A DNA stretch of 64,000 bases from an uncultured Poribacteria bacterium (lineage in GTDB: Bacteria > Poribacteria > WGA-4E > WGA-3G): NCBI GenBank assembly GCA_951828385.1, contig OX639973.1, positions 5,137,200 to 5,201,199 on the forward strand, given 5' to 3'. Of the stretch, positions 16,557 through 24,629 are shown piece after piece. A program made the translations under genes and the position numbers. Under the pieces are notes generated by a model, which saw only the letters and a list, made by a program, of their open reading frames with translations, was not told the DNA's origin and searched no databases. How positions within the stretch are numbered: the stretch's first letter is position 1; each line of letters opens with the position of its first letter.

Positions 16557-17057
16557 TTATTTCTCGGAGCCGCGCAGCATCGCTATTTTGCCGGTGCGTG
16601 ATAACTCAAGGATACCGTACGTATTGAAAATATCTATTGCCGCTTTCAATTTACCTTCATCACCTGTAATTTCAAGGACAATGGAGGCAGGTTTCATATC
16701 TATAACCCGCCCACGGAAGACTTCCGCGACCTGTAGAATCTCGGTACGTTTTCGAGGATCATCGGTAGCAATCTTGATAAGCACAAGCTCCCGTTCAACA
16801 TGAGTCCCCGCGGTGGAAAGATCGGTCACCTCAATAACGTCAATGAGTCTGTTGAGATGCTGGTAAATCTGGTCAATGATCTGCGCGTCCCCATGCGTGA
16901 CAAGGGTTATGTGCGAGATGCTTTTATCATGTGTCTCAGCGACGTTGAGACTGTCGATATTAAAGCCGCGCCCGCTAAAAAGTCCTGCAACGCGGGCGAG
17001 GACTCCGAATCGGTTTTCGACTAAAACGGAAAAAATATGTCGTTCTTCTGGGTTCAT
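16557..17057 (-). CDS. ilvN: Acetolactate synthase small (regulatory) subunit
   Basis: 166-aa regulatory subunit that stimulates the large subunit and carries valine feedback inhibition. The N-terminal ACT domain starts HIFSVLVENRFGVLARVAGL and continues FSGRGFNIDSLNVAETHD, the classic IlvN/IlvH signature (~residues 6-36). The second half, ERELVLIKIATDDPRKRTEI and SIVLEITGDEGKLKAAIDIF, matches the C-terminal domain of the 160-170-aa form. It follows ilvB by 176 bp on the same strand. The IS605-type element begins just after its end, so downstream ilvC is displaced from it. Confidence 0.95.
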   Translation of the reverse strand: MNPEERHIFSVLVENRFGVLARVAGLFSGRGFNIDSLNVAETHDKSISHITLVTHGDAQIIDQIYQHLNRLIDVIEVTDLSTAGTHVERELVLIKIATDDPRKRTEILQVAEVFRGRVIDMKPASIVLEITGDEGKLKAAIDIFNTYGILELSRTGKIAMLRGSEK

Positions 17058-17233
17058 TTTTTAATTTTACCTTGCGGTTCGGTCAGGAGGGTTTGAACTA
17101 CCAACGTGCCTTTCCGTACATCCGTCCTCCATTCCATTACGGACTACGTTTTTGATTTAAGAATTCATTCTTCACCAGAAACTACTGCGCAATGTAATGG
17201 AGGAATGTCCAGAGCAGTTAACCATAAAAATCG

Positions 17234-18910
17234 TTAGGATAACCCGCGGATAACATCCCCGAGCCCTTTACCGGCTGGCACCATCGGGAACACGTTCTCT
17301 TCTTCATCAACAATGAAGTCGATGACGACAGGACCGTCAGTAATCCCTTTTGCCTTCTGCAATGCCGGTTCAACGTCGTCAGGGTGTTCGACCCGCAAGC
17401 CTGTGGCACCGAATGCCTGTGCAAGCAAGGCGAAATCCGGATTGTCATGGTAATCGACAGCGGAATAGCGTTTGCCGTGGAACAATTCCTGCCACTGACG
17501 TACCATCCCCAAGTACATGTTGTTGATGATAAAGATTTTAAGCGGCAGCTGCATCGTAACCGCTGGCACTAATTCTTGGATTGTCATGATGTAGGAACCG
17601 TCACCGTTGATATTGACAACGGTTTTGTCGGGGCATCCGAGTTGCGCACCGATTGCCGCAGGCAGGCTAAAGCCCATCGTGCCGAGACCACCGGAATTGA
17701 GCCACTGTCGAGGTTCCGTAAATTTGAAGTATTGCGCCGCCCACATCTGGTGCTGCCCGACATCCGCAACAACAATCGCGTCACTGTAATGCTCATAAAT
17801 TTTCTCAATAACGTATTGCGGCATAACAACATCGGATTTTTGCTCGTATTCAAACGGGTACTTCTGCTTCCACTCCTGAATTTGGGCGCGCCATGGGTCG
17901 ATATCCGCTGTGCTAACCTGTTTGTTAAGTTCCGTTAAGACGTTTTTCGCATCGCCGACGATGGGCACATCTATAGGGACATTTTTCCCAATACAAGACG
18001 CGTCTATATCAATGTGGATTTTCTTGGCATTCGGTGCGAATTTACTCAGATCACCTGTAACACGGTCGTCGAATCTCGCACCGACAGCGATAACAAGGTC
18101 TGAATCGGTGAAGGCGTAATTGGCGCAACAAGAGCCGTGCATACCGGGCATCTCCATCGCCAACGGATGTGTTTCAGGGAACGCACCAAGCCCCATCAGA
18201 GTGACAGTAATCGGGATTTGTGTATTCAAGGTCAGCTGCCGTAGTTCTTCGCTGGCATTCGCAAGGACCACACCGCCACCAGCATAAAGCATGGGGCGTT
18301 TGGCTTCTTTAATCAGTGCCGCCGCCTTTGCAATTTGGTCTGGATCGCCATGGACTTGTGGTTTGTAGCTACGGATGTCAACCGTTTCTGGATACTCAAA
18401 CAGTGCTTTATTCTTCTGGGCATCTTTGGCGATGTCAATAATAACAGGACCCGGTTTCCCGGTTTTCGCGATGTGAAACGCTTCAGCGACAACATCCGCG
18501 ATTTCGTCACTGCTTTTAATGAGGTAACTGTGCTTACAGATCGGTCGTGTTACACCGATAACATCGCATTCTTGGAAGGCATCGCTGCCGATATAGTGCG
18601 TGAAAACCTGTCCAGTGATCGCGACCATCGGAATAGAATCCATATAGGCGGTAGCGATACCAGTAACGAGGTTGGTCGCGCCGGGACCGGAGGTTGCGAG
18701 GGCAACACCGACTTCCCCTGTGGCGCGCGCGTAACCATCAGCGGCGTGGGAAGCCCCTTGTTCATGCCGCATCGGAATTAATTTGATTTCGGTCTCGCCG
18801 TACAGGGCATCGAAAATCGGCATCGCTGCGCCACCGTTCACACCGAAGATATATTCGACACCTTCCCGCTTGAGACCATCAACCAGGATTTGTGCTCCTG
18901 AAAGTTCCAT
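17234..18910 (-). CDS. ilvB: Acetolactate synthase large (catalytic) subunit
   Basis: Thiamine-diphosphate enzyme that condenses two pyruvates to 2-acetolactate (or pyruvate with 2-oxobutyrate), the first common step of valine, leucine and isoleucine synthesis; 558 aa. The catalytic Glu lies in MRHEQGASHAADGYARATG (~residue 49). SGPGATNLVTGIATAYMDS and ITGQVFTHYIGSDAFQE are diagnostic for the acetolactate synthase branch, and the TPP/Mg motif is NGDGSYIMTIQEL (~residues 440-452). The final RQWQELFHGKRYSAVDYHDN is conserved in the family. GAGGAAATTGGC precedes the ATG. A promoter (19470-19498) and a T-box leader with terminator (19081-19380) lie upstream, so expression should rise when uncharged tRNA-Val accumulates. 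Confidence 0.97.
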   Translation of the reverse strand: MELSGAQILVDGLKREGVEYIFGVNGGAAMPIFDALYGETEIKLIPMRHEQGASHAADGYARATGEVGVALATSGPGATNLVTGIATAYMDSIPMVAITGQVFTHYIGSDAFQECDVIGVTRPICKHSYLIKSSDEIADVVAEAFHIAKTGKPGPVIIDIAKDAQKNKALFEYPETVDIRSYKPQVHGDPDQIAKAAALIKEAKRPMLYAGGGVVLANASEELRQLTLNTQIPITVTLMGLGAFPETHPLAMEMPGMHGSCCANYAFTDSDLVIAVGARFDDRVTGDLSKFAPNAKKIHIDIDASCIGKNVPIDVPIVGDAKNVLTELNKQVSTADIDPWRAQIQEWKQKYPFEYEQKSDVVMPQYVIEKIYEHYSDAIVVADVGQHQMWAAQYFKFTEPRQWLNSGGLGTMGFSLPAAIGAQLGCPDKTVVNINGDGSYIMTIQELVPAVTMQLPLKIFIINNMYLGMVRQWQELFHGKRYSAVDYHDNPDFALLAQAFGATGLRVEHPDDVEPALQKAKGITDGPVVIDFIVDEEENVFPMVPAGKGLGDVIRGLS

Positions 18911-19080
18911 GCCAATTTCCTCTTTTTAAACATTAGGTTTTAACCGTTTTGTCCGCCTCTTCGCAAGAACGGATGAGGCTCCCGGTCCAAAACGGATTTT
19001 GGTTCAAGTCGACACCCTTTCGCATTTTTCAACAACACAGAAAAATGAGCAGAGGGTACACAGGTAAAAGCAATAAAATT

Positions 19081-19380
19081 AAAAAAACCCTCTCGTTCCA
19101 ATTTTGGAGACGAGAAGGACATGGGCACTGACCTTACCGTGGTACCACTCCAATTCCCTTTCTCATTTTCAATTACAGGACCAGGCTTAGGAAGCCGCCC
19201 TATAAGGAGAAAGAGCACTCTTTGGGATGCGATAACGGGCATCGGACCGACTAATCCTACGCGTATATGTTCAGATTAGCAGCTTCAGGGCGACCTTCAG
19301 TCGTGGTAACTTGAGGAGACCTCTCAGCCGATGAGTCTCCATCTCTTGCAAGCCCGGGCGACTTACTCCTCCCCTTCAAC
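19081..19380 (-). ncRNA. T-box riboswitch leader of the ilv operon, probably tRNA-Val specific
   Basis: On the minus strand the antiterminator holds GGAGTGGTACCACGG (T-box, here pairing UGGU to an NCCA end with N=A). Just downstream a GC-rich stem with one bulged C is followed by seven Ts (near 19081-19115), the terminator. Stem I near 19340-19376 pairs AGGG/CCCU and AGUCG/CGACU around the S-turn pair AGUA/GAA. The bases after GAA are G-GUC-G, so the specifier is read as GUC (valine) by analogy with glyQS T-boxes, where GAA-A-GGC-A is the specifier loop. Stems II and III (TAATC/GATTA, GATGC/GCATC) are visible. The T-box identity is firm; the specifier call is an inference. Confidence 0.88.
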
Positions 19381-19469
19381 GCTTTTTTGGGTAACTATTT
19401 AGATGTTAATTACGCACACCGTTTGAGTAAGTTTCACGGTCATGCTGAAAGAATGATATTTACACTTTA

Positions 19470-19498
19470 AGTATAACACATTTAGAGAGAGATGTCAA
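19470..19498 (-). promoter_or_regulatory. Sigma-70-type promoter of the ilv operon
   Basis: Minus strand TTGACA (19493-19498), 17-bp spacer, TATACT (19470-19475). Transcription should begin near 19463, ~90 bp before stem I of the T-box, giving a leader of about 550 bases to the ilvB start. Confidence 0.75.
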
Positions 19499-19592
19499 GA
19501 AAAATTGATTTGCGTATGCAATTTCACTTTGAAAAAATAAATTGAGTATGCTGTGGTCAAGTAGAAACTTTCAACCAACTATGGTTAATTCT

Positions 19593-19621
19593 TTGACATA
19601 ACTATCATAATATGGTAGTAT
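19593..19621 (+). promoter_or_regulatory. Promoter of the methyltransferase gene with an operator-like palindrome
   Basis: TTGACA (19593-19598), 17-bp spacer, TAGTAT (19616-19621). The imperfect palindrome CTATCATA-A-TATGGTAG (19602-19618, 7 of 8 arm bases complementary) fills the spacer and touches the -10. A repressor there would block polymerase. The coding region starts 58 bp after the -10. Confidence 0.65.
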
Positions 19622-19678
19622 ATACATGCGTTATGAAAAGATTAGGTTGATTGCTTTCAATATTAAAGGGTGAAATTG

Positions 19679-22372
19679 ATGAGTCAAAAATTGAGTCAAA
19701 AATACAAATCTGTTTATTTCCCGGAGTATCCAGCCGAAACTGCTAAGAAAAAATCGCTAACCTTAGCCTTCGGTAAGGAAACAGGCGAAATTTATGAGCG
19801 CGTTAAAGGGCTGTCCAGTGCCGAATTGCGCCAACTACTCGGAAATGACTATCCAACTCTTGTGGCCAATGCGAAAGCCGACAATTTACCCTTAAATACC
19901 TATTGCCTTCGCCAATTAGAGAATTCCATAAATCTCATTCAGGAATCCGCTGTCCAATTGTATCTGCCAGGTTTGAATATAAAAACGGAATTATTTGATC
20001 CGGTGTCTGTAACTTTCAAGGGGGGGCGAAAAGAGCCGTTCGCTCGATGGTATCCGTACTTAGAGGGGTATTCAACGCAATTTGTAGAATCTATTTTGGA
20101 AAGGTATGCTCCGAATGCCCAAACAATCCTTGATCCGTTTGGTGGAACAGGAACAACTGCTTTCACTGCATCACAACTTAACAAAACCGCTTACTTCTGT
20201 GAAATAAACCCAGTTTTGCAGTATGTAAGTTTAACAAAAATAAAAGTCAGGCGATTAAAAGCGTCTCACCGGTCCTTATTAGCTCAAGAACTAGCTCAAA
20301 CTAAAATATCGCTAAAAGCACTTGAAAAATATTCGCGAAATTGTACTTTAGACCAAACCTATGTTAATACCTTTGGTAATAGTTCATTTTTTGATGCCCA
20401 CGTTTATGACCAAGTTTTACGGATTCGCTCATGGATTAATAAAGTTGCGCTTGAGAATCCGGTTTTAGCTGATCTGATCACGATCGCAGCATTATCAGCA
20501 CTTGTTCCTGCCTCGCTAATGAAACGATCTGGCGATTTGAGGTATAAAACAACGAACGAACTTAAGCGTCAAGTTGTACCCCTTATTGAAGGAATTTGCG
20601 AAAACATAGATCAAATGGTTCATGATATACAGAATGATATTGACGGACTGAAAACTGAGCCGTTACTAATATGTGAAAACGCTCGATCGTTAGATTGCAT
20701 TCCACCTCTCACTATTGATGCCGTAATAACAAGTCCTCCCTACGTCAACGGAACAAATTATTTTCGGAACACAAAAATAGAATTGTGGTTCTTAGGGTGT
20801 TTAAAAGAAAAAAAAGATTTGGCGAAATTCCGAGAGGTTTCTTTAACGGCTGGTATCAACGACGTAACTGTCTCCAAAACACCCGTTCTATCCCACCCAG
20901 ATGTTCAAAAGATTGTCTCTAAACTGGAAAAAGACGCTTATGATTCGCGCATCCCGCGTATGATTGCCAGCTACTTTAGCGAGATATCAGAGGTATTTCG
21001 ATCGATTCGTCAACACTTGGTGTCTGAGGCGACAATTGCAATTGACATTGGTGATTCTTGTTACGCTGGTATTCATGTACCAGTCGATAGATTATTGTCA
21101 GTATGCTTGCAAGCGTACGGTTTCGTTGAAGAAGATTCCGTCACACTACGACAACGCAAATCCAGAGGTGGAATGTTGCTCAAGCAATCGTTACTCGTTT
21201 TTAGATACGCCACTCATAAGAGCAGAGGAACCGCCAAAAAACCAACCGCCAACTGGCGTGTTGAATGGGACTCCTTCAAACAAAATCTACCGCATCAGAA
21301 AATGCCATTTATAAAGAGGAACTGGGGGCATGTTCGGCACTCATTATGCTCTTATCCGGGTAAACTAAAACCTGCTATTGCACATCACTTGGTACAAACA
21401 TTTGTTCCAGAAGATGGAAGAGTTTTAGATCCGTTTGCCGGTGTTGGCACTATACCATTTGAGGCAGCATTGGCTGGTAAACATGCCTACGGTTTTGAGA
21501 TAAGTCCCGCTGCTTTTGCTATCGCCAGTGCTAAGGTTCAAGAACCTACGGAACTCGGGTGCATAACAGTTATTGAAACAGTAGAAAATTTTATTAACTG
21601 TCACTCGGTTACAGATAAAGAGCGCACTGAAGCAAACCAATTGGGATTTAATGGCAAAATAGCCGAATATTATGAACCGCAAACTTTAAAAGAAATTCTC
21701 TTAGCGCGACGTTATTTTCAAATGTACCCGCCAGAAACAGCTGAAGAGCAGTTTGTATTTGCTGCGTTGCTTCATATTTTACACGGGAACCGTCCGTATG
21801 CGCTCAGCCGTCGATCACACCCTCTTACACCTTACAAACCGACTGGACCTTATGAGTATCGCTCATTGATTGGTCAACTACGAGCGAAAGTTCAGCGGGG
21901 GTTAAATGAAGATTTACCTACCAATTTCCTACCGGGGAAAATATTTTTCCAAGATGCAACAAGTTGGTGGCCGAGGGAGATTGATCAACTGGATAGTATT
22001 ATTACATCCCCACCGTTCTTTGATAGTACCCGATTTTACGCTGCAAACTGGTTAAGGCTATGGTTTTCGGGCTGGTCTGCCCACGATTTTAAAAAACGCC
22101 CATCGGCTTTCGTTGATGAAAAGCAGAAAAGCAGTTTTGATGTATATATCCCCATTCTGCGTCAAGCGAAAGAACGGCTTAAATCTAATGGTGTCGTTGT
22201 TCTGCATCTGGGGAAAAGTGTTAAGTGTGACATGGCGGATCATTTACAGAAACTTGGTAAGCGGTGGTTTCGGTCAGTGGATGTTTTCGATGAAAGCGTT
22301 GCTCACTGTGAATCCCATGGTATCCGTGATAAAGGAACGGTTACGTCTCATCAGTATCTTGTGCTGTATTAG
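19679..22372 (+). CDS. Tandem two-domain DNA methyltransferase (probable restriction-modification methylase)
   Basis: 897-aa protein with two complete methyltransferase cores. Half 1 has the AdoMet motif ILDPFGGTGTTAFTA (~residue 151) and catalytic motif VITSPPYVNGTNYF (~residue 350). Half 2 has VLDPFAGVGTIPFEAALAGK (~residue 582) and ITSPPFFDSTRFYAANWLR (~residue 776). TSPP(Y/F) points to amino-methylation (N4-cytosine or N6-adenine). Two cores in one chain resemble enzymes that methylate both strands of an asymmetric site, as in M.FokI. The frame is open from GTG at 19670, but AAAGGG precedes the ATG at 19679. Codons are AT-rich compared with the neighbours, suggesting transfer. It overlaps the convergent HNH gene by 32 bp. 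Specificity cannot be read. Confidence 0.88.
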   Translation: MSQKLSQKYKSVYFPEYPAETAKKKSLTLAFGKETGEIYERVKGLSSAELRQLLGNDYPTLVANAKADNLPLNTYCLRQLENSINLIQESAVQLYLPGLNIKTELFDPVSVTFKGGRKEPFARWYPYLEGYSTQFVESILERYAPNAQTILDPFGGTGTTAFTASQLNKTAYFCEINPVLQYVSLTKIKVRRLKASHRSLLAQELAQTKISLKALEKYSRNCTLDQTYVNTFGNSSFFDAHVYDQVLRIRSWINKVALENPVLADLITIAALSALVPASLMKRSGDLRYKTTNELKRQVVPLIEGICENIDQMVHDIQNDIDGLKTEPLLICENARSLDCIPPLTIDAVITSPPYVNGTNYFRNTKIELWFLGCLKEKKDLAKFREVSLTAGINDVTVSKTPVLSHPDVQKIVSKLEKDAYDSRIPRMIASYFSEISEVFRSIRQHLVSEATIAIDIGDSCYAGIHVPVDRLLSVCLQAYGFVEEDSVTLRQRKSRGGMLLKQSLLVFRYATHKSRGTAKKPTANWRVEWDSFKQNLPHQKMPFIKRNWGHVRHSLCSYPGKLKPAIAHHLVQTFVPEDGRVLDPFAGVGTIPFEAALAGKHAYGFEISPAAFAIASAKVQEPTELGCITVIETVENFINCHSVTDKERTEANQLGFNGKIAEYYEPQTLKEILLARRYFQMYPPETAEEQFVFAALLHILHGNRPYALSRRSHPLTPYKPTGPYEYRSLIGQLRAKVQRGLNEDLPTNFLPGKIFFQDATSWWPREIDQLDSIITSPPFFDSTRFYAANWLRLWFSGWSAHDFKKRPSAFVDEKQKSSFDVYIPILRQAKERLKSNGVVVLHLGKSVKCDMADHLQKLGKRWFRSVDVFDESVAHCESHGIRDKGTVTSHQYLVLY

Positions 22373-23381
22373 GGGCGTTTTCCTGATGAATGACGCGTTG
22401 GTACGCCTGATCAGCTTGTCGAATCCAAGCGGATGAAATGGTTGCTGAATGCTCAAAAAAATCAAAATCCTCATATTCCAGGATCCGGTTGCGTAGTTTG
22501 ATAATTTCTGACATATAGGCTGCATATTTTGTCAGAAGTTGGTCGACCTGTTCAGATATCTTAAGGCGTTCAATTGCTACCGGATTATAGCGTGGCTGTC
22601 CAGCGAGTATTTCATACTGAACACCTGTCAGAACAGCAAGATTCTTCAACTCGTTGTCTGAATAATATGCTGAAGGCCACTTATCTGATTTCTCACTGTT
22701 ATGCTCTCTGCATAACAATGTTGCATTTTCAGTTGTCAGGGGCCACAAAAAAACAGCAGGCAGTGTATGATCAAGCGGTCGTTCTTTAGCACCAACTCCT
22801 CGTAGGTCTTTCCCACACTTAAAACAGCGATAGCCAAAACGTTTGTAGATATCTTCGCTTTTAATTTTCTGACTTCCAGAGAGATTCAAATACATTCGTC
22901 GTTTTTGGGCAGCTTCACGGTGCTGGTCTGTCAACCGAGTTTTGTTTTTAATGGCGTTGTAAACGGCTTTACATAATCTGCACTCGCCCTGACGACCAGA
23001 TTTTCGAGCACTATGGCGGTCGAATAAATCAAGTGGTTTAATCGTATTACAAATGATGCAATACTTATATTCTTGTGCTTCTTCAATATAGTCATCGTGC
23101 AGAATTGTAAACGTGCCTTCCTCAATAATAGAATTGTCTCTCCGATCTTTCAGTTCATACTCATAGAATTGCGTTTCATCTCCAGATAGCATAACTATCT
23201 CACAACTCGGGCAAACAATCTCAAAATCACTACCAATCTCACTTTTGCGAATGAAGATAAATTCCTTGCACTCACTGTTCAAACACTGGAAACCTTTAAA
23301 AACCACATCCCCCATTCCACGAACATGCTCTGCACGTATTTGATTGGTTTTATCCACTTTTGTATATGGTTTACGTCTCAT
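22341..23381 (-). CDS. HNH endonuclease, probable restriction enzyme partner
   Basis: 346-aa protein with a ββα-metal HNH core near residues 183-235: CFKCGKD zinc knuckle, RPLDHTLP with the catalytic His 205, then ENATLLCREHNSEKSDKWP with Asn 219 and His 227. Upstream are further Cys pairs (C33/C38 with CPSC at 57-60; CIIC at 108-111 with CRLC at 134-137), so it probably binds two or three structural zincs. This Cys-rich array plus HNH is unlike simple group I intron nucleases and resembles HNH restriction enzymes. A convergent methyltransferase overlaps its end by 32 bp, which is the main reason to call it restrictive. It also shares the AT-rich codon bias. Promoter at 23448-23476. Inference, not proof. 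Confidence 0.8.
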   Translation of the reverse strand: MRRKPYTKVDKTNQIRAEHVRGMGDVVFKGFQCLNSECKEFIFIRKSEIGSDFEIVCPSCEIVMLSGDETQFYEYELKDRRDNSIIEEGTFTILHDDYIEEAQEYKYCIICNTIKPLDLFDRHSARKSGRQGECRLCKAVYNAIKNKTRLTDQHREAAQKRRMYLNLSGSQKIKSEDIYKRFGYRCFKCGKDLRGVGAKERPLDHTLPAVFLWPLTTENATLLCREHNSEKSDKWPSAYYSDNELKNLAVLTGVQYEILAGQPRYNPVAIERLKISEQVDQLLTKYAAYMSEIIKLRNRILEYEDFDFFEHSATISSAWIRQADQAYQRVIHQENAPNTAQDTDET

Positions 23382-23447
23382 CTTTTACTTCTCGCGGGAC
23401 TATAGTTCTGTAGTGTTGAACGTTTAACAATATTCCGAGTTGACCGC

Positions 23448-23476
23448 TCTATATACCTTATGCCTATTCGCATCAA
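23448..23476 (-). promoter_or_regulatory. Likely promoter of the HNH gene
   Basis: Minus strand TTGATG (23471-23476), 17-bp spacer, TATAGA (23448-23453). It lies ~67 bp upstream of the ATG at 23381. Each box has one or two mismatches to consensus. Confidence 0.45.
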
Positions 23477-23603
23477 ATAATTGCATAAAGCAGGTTCTTT
23501 CTCATAAATCTAAAATTCTTCGGTTTTAACGGTTCTATTGGAATCATGTTTGGTAGGGAATGCCTGAGCGGAAACCTGAAGGAAAGCATCTGGTTATTTC
23601 AGA

Positions 23604-23646
23604 GGTAGAGGGTAGGTTTGAAACACTGTTCGCACCTACCCCTACC
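23604..23646. terminator. Long intergenic hairpin after the superoxide dismutase gene
   Basis: GGTAGAGGGTAGGT (23604-23617) pairs with ACCTACCCCTACC (23634-23646), 13 pairs with one bulged A and a 16-base loop. It lies just past the sodA stop. No T-run follows, so it may be a stop or stability element, or a dispersed palindrome. Confidence 0.45.
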
Positions 23647-23670
23647 ACACCCGAAAGGTGTTATGGAAAG

Positions 23671-24282
23671 TTAGGCGTTCGCGACGTAGATCTCGTTAAC
23701 GCGGTTCCAGTTGATGACATTCTTCCAAGCTTCAATATAATCTGGACGGCGATTCTGGTAGTTGAGATAGTATGCGTGTTCCCAGACATCAATGCCGAGG
23801 AGCGGCGTATGTCCCTGCATAATCGGGCTGTCCTGATTGGCAGTGGAATAGATTTCCAAACCGCTGTCGCCGAGGACGAGCCATGCCCAACCGGAGCCGA
23901 AACGTGTGGCGGCTGCAGTCGTGAATGCCTCATTTGCAGCCTCAAGGGATCCAAAGGCTGATTTTATCGCGTCTGCAAGGTCTCCGCTCGGGTCACCGCC
24001 GTTGCCGCTGGGGCACATAATGGACCAGAAAAGGGAATGATTGGCGTGTCCCCCGCCATTGTTGATGACGGCTTGACGCTTGTCTTCCGGGACCTGGTCG
24101 AGATTGCCGAGCAGGTCGTGGACATCCATATCGGCGAGGGCACCGAGTCCTTCTAAAGCAGCGTTGAGGTTGTTGACATAACCCTGATGGTGTTTGCCGT
24201 GATGGATTTCCATCGTATCAGCCCCGATGTGAGGTGCCAAAGCATCGTGCGCATACGGGAGCGCTGGTAATGTGTGTGCCAT
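23671..24282 (-). CDS. sodA: Superoxide dismutase, Mn-type of the Fe/Mn family
   Basis: 203-aa enzyme that disproportionates superoxide to oxygen and hydrogen peroxide in the cytoplasm. Metal ligands are visible: His in [11 protein letters not shown] (~residue 28), His in [11 protein letters not shown] (~78), and Asp/His in [19 protein letters not shown] (~165-169). Gly-rich [11 protein letters not shown] plus Gln in [11 protein letters not shown] favour the Mn form over the Fe form. AGGAGG lies 10 bp before the ATG. It has normal length and no oddities. It stands alone between the HNH gene and a low-complexity spacer, so it is probably monocistronic. Confidence 0.96.
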   Translation of the reverse strand: MAHTLPALPYAHDALAPHIGADTMEIHHGKHHQGYVNNLNAALEGLGALADMDVHDLLGNLDQVPEDKRQAVINNGGGHANHSLFWSIMCPSGNGGDPSGDLADAIKSAFGSLEAANEAFTTAAATRFGSGWAWLVLGDSGLEIYSTANQDSPIMQGHTPLLGIDVWEHAYYLNYQNRRPDYIEAWKNVINWNRVNEIYVANA

Positions 24283-24629
24283 TTAAAAATAGCCTCCTGT
24301 TTTATTTTACTAACATCCGTTTGCAAGTTGCGCGCTCAGTGGCGTGCAAGCAATGTAATTAAAAAATCAAAAAGAGTATAACAGATTTGGCAGAAGTGTG
24401 CAAGTTTTTTCTGGTGGATGGGAATTGGACGTTGGATTCAGGACGGCGAGGTTGGAATGCAGATCGCATTTGGGGTGTTTTTGCTTGGGTATTTCTGCGT
24501 ATTGCTGGGGGTGTTTTTGCTTGGGGTGTTTGATAGGGTGTTTCTGCGGATTTCTGCGTATTGCTTGGGTATTTCTGCGGATTTCTTCAAGTACGCCGCA
24601 AAACCTCACCAGCCAAATACGGAGCCGGA
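24283..24629. other. Spacer with degenerate short repeats
   Basis: No gene that I trust. From ~24470 to 24595 the plus strand repeats short words (GGGTGTTTTTGCTTGGG, GTATTTCTGCG, GGATTTCTGCG) in shuffled order, so open frames here are low-complexity (Lys/Pro/Asn/Gln-rich on the minus strand). The right part reaches the 3' end of the AddB-like gene; the left holds the superoxide dismutase leader. Confidence 0.6.

Noticed and set aside
19081-19242. Open frames in the T-box leader
   Set aside because: Lie in a structured regulatory RNA; no ribosome site.
24367-24609. 80-codon frame rich in Lys, Pro, Asn and His (minus strand)
   Set aside because: Made of shuffled short DNA repeats, no ribosome site; low-complexity spacer.
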